Source: an uncultured Actinomycetes bacterium (GTDB lineage Bacteria > Actinomycetota > Acidimicrobiia > Acidimicrobiales > Microtrichaceae). Taken from it: DNA of 5,756 nucleotides. The notes below the pieces were generated by a model. It had not been told where the DNA came from. It worked only from the letters and a program-made list of their open reading frames with translations, and searched no databases. Each line of letters opens with the position of its first letter. Position 1 is the first letter of the stretch. Positions 4,785 through 5,756 of this stretch are shown here, in pieces. A program made the translations under genes and the position numbers. The stretch covers positions 1-5,756 of the forward strand of contig CAJBIS010000411.1 in assembly GCA_903953195.1 (NCBI GenBank). Direction: 5' to 3'.

Positions 4785-5756
4785 GTGCACATCCTTCTCT
4801 GCGACTTCGTCGGCCACGCGTTCCCGCTCGAACTGAGTGGGGCGCTGGTCGAACGTGGCCACCGGGTCACCCACACGCACCTGAGCGGATTCGTGGTCGG
4901 CAAGGGGCCCTTCGACGACACCGAGCGGCCGGCGGGGGTCGAGGTACTCCCGATCGACCTCGGTGCCGAGTTCCCGAAGTACCGGCCGGCGGCTCGGGCG
5001 GGCCACGAACTCCGCTTCGCCGCCCGGCTGACGCGGTGGATGGCCCGCGAACGGCCCGACGTCATCATCATGAGCACGACGCCGCCGCTCGCCCAGTACG
5101 CGCTCACCCGCTCGGCCCGACTCCTCGGCATCCGATCGGTCATCTGGCTGCAGGACATCCTGGCGAAGGCCTCGGAATCGGATGCCCAGCAGATCATCGG
5201 ACGCGGCGCCGGGCTGACCACACGCGCCGTCGAACTGATGGAGCGCACCACCGTCCGTCGGGCCGACCACGTCGTCGCGATCAGCGAGTCGTTCCGGCCC
5301 TACCTGCGCGAGTCCCGGGTCCCCGACGACCGGGTCACCGTCATCGAGAACTGGGCGCCGCTGTCAGGCATCGAGCCCGAACCGCGGGACAACGCGTGGG
5401 CCCGCGCCCGGAATCTCGTCGACGAGCGAGTGCTGCTGTACGCGGGCACGCTGGGGTACAAGCACGACTGGACGCTGCTCCGTGACGTCGCCGCCGAACT
5501 CGAACCCGATGGCGAACGACTGGTGGTCGTGTCCGAGGGGGAGTTCGCCGATGAACTGCGCGCTGCGGTCCCGACCGGCGACCACCGGCTCATGGTGGAA
5601 CCGTTCCAGCCGTTCGACCAGCTCCGCAACGTGCTCGCCAGCAGCGACGTGTGCGTGGCGCTGCTGACCGATGAGGCGTCGGAGTACTCGGTGCCATCGA
5701 AGGTGCAGTCGTACCTGGCCGCCGGCCGGCCCGTCGTCATGGCGGGCGCGCCCGAC
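4785..5756 (+). CDS. Glycosyltransferase family 4-type protein (WcaI/WbuB-like), 3' truncated by the window
   Basis: 324 residues are visible from the GTG at 4785, and the frame is still open at the last base; about 70-100 residues are probably missing. The enzyme should move a sugar from a nucleotide-sugar donor to a growing lipid-linked or surface glycan at the cytoplasmic face of the membrane. It has the GT-B double Rossmann layout: the N-terminal strand M-H-I-L-L-C-D followed by G-H-A-F-P-L-E-L-S (10-18) and L-V-E-R-G-H-R-V (21-28); I-W-L-Q-D (120-124); E-N-W-A (188-191) at the linker; Y-A-G-T-L-G (219-224) opening the donor domain; V-V-S-E-G-E-F (248-254); and V-P-S-K-V-Q-S-Y-L-A-A-G-R-P (303-316), the donor-binding region typical of GT4. 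W-L-Q-D together with V-P-S-K matches the WcaI/WbuB branch. The GTG start has a weak ribosome binding site; in-frame upstream sequence (GTG at 4725) would add Arg/Pro-rich residues before the conserved first strand, so it was not used. The donor and acceptor are unknown. Confidence 0.9.
   Translation, partial: MHILLCDFVGHAFPLELSGALVERGHRVTHTHLSGFVVGKGPFDDTERPAGVEVLPIDLGAEFPKYRPAARAGHELRFAARLTRWMARERPDVIIMSTTPPLAQYALTRSARLLGIRSVIWLQDILAKASESDAQQIIGRGAGLTTRAVELMERTTVRRADHVVAISESFRPYLRESRVPDDRVTVIENWAPLSGIEPEPRDNAWARARNLVDERVLLYAGTLGYKHDWTLLRDVAAELEPDGERLVVVSEGEFADELRAAVPTGDHRLMVEPFQPFDQLRNVLASSDVCVALLTDEASEYSVPSKVQSYLAAGRPVVMAGAPD

Noticed and set aside
4653..5270. Extension of the class I methyltransferase upstream into the glycosyltransferase region
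   Set aside because: The frame stays open but lies antisense to a well-supported glycosyltransferase, and the residues before the ATG at 4652 do not look like part of the methyltransferase fold.
5036..5485. His/Arg-rich plus-strand open frame within the glycosyltransferase gene
   Set aside because: It is an out-of-frame shadow of the GT4-type gene that runs to the window end.

Overview
The window is very GC-rich with strongly G/C-ended codons, and its gene content (Thr/Ala-rich lipoprotein, actinobacterial-type ApbE, a mycobacterial-like amidohydrolase) suggests a high-GC actinobacterium, perhaps an Acidimicrobiia-type lineage. The phylum is inferred from composition and protein style only; there is no rRNA or other marker gene here. 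Seven protein-coding genes fill almost the whole window. No tRNA, rRNA, CRISPR array, insertion sequence or phage gene was seen, and no gap between genes exceeds 140 bases.

Left part, plus strand (1-1861): the tail of a membrane transporter (probably a 14-helix MFS drug exporter), then a small secreted lipoprotein with a Thr/Ala/Pro linker, then an ApbE-type FAD:protein FMN transferase whose likely start overlaps the lipoprotein stop codon. The lipoprotein and apbE look translationally coupled. The lipoprotein carries an S-G-A-T-P string resembling the site that ApbE enzymes modify. This is the most interesting lead in the window, but two features weaken it: the usual upstream Asp is missing, and the ApbE has no export signal.

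Middle part, minus strand (1909-4652): reading in the direction of transcription, a class I SAM-dependent methyltransferase, an FkbM-family methyltransferase 13 bases downstream, and, after a 73-base gap, an amidohydrolase of the Amidohydro_2 (COG2159) type. The two methyltransferases are probably one operon. The amidohydrolase has its own strong ribosome binding site and may or may not be cotranscribed.

Right part, plus strand (4785 to the end): a family-4-type glycosyltransferase (WcaI/WbuB-like), cut by the window edge and divergent from the methyltransferases across a 132-base control region. Together the glycosyltransferase and two methyltransferases look like the edge of a cell-surface glycan locus. 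No system that is clearly new can be demonstrated; the lipoprotein/ApbE pair is the best candidate for follow-up.
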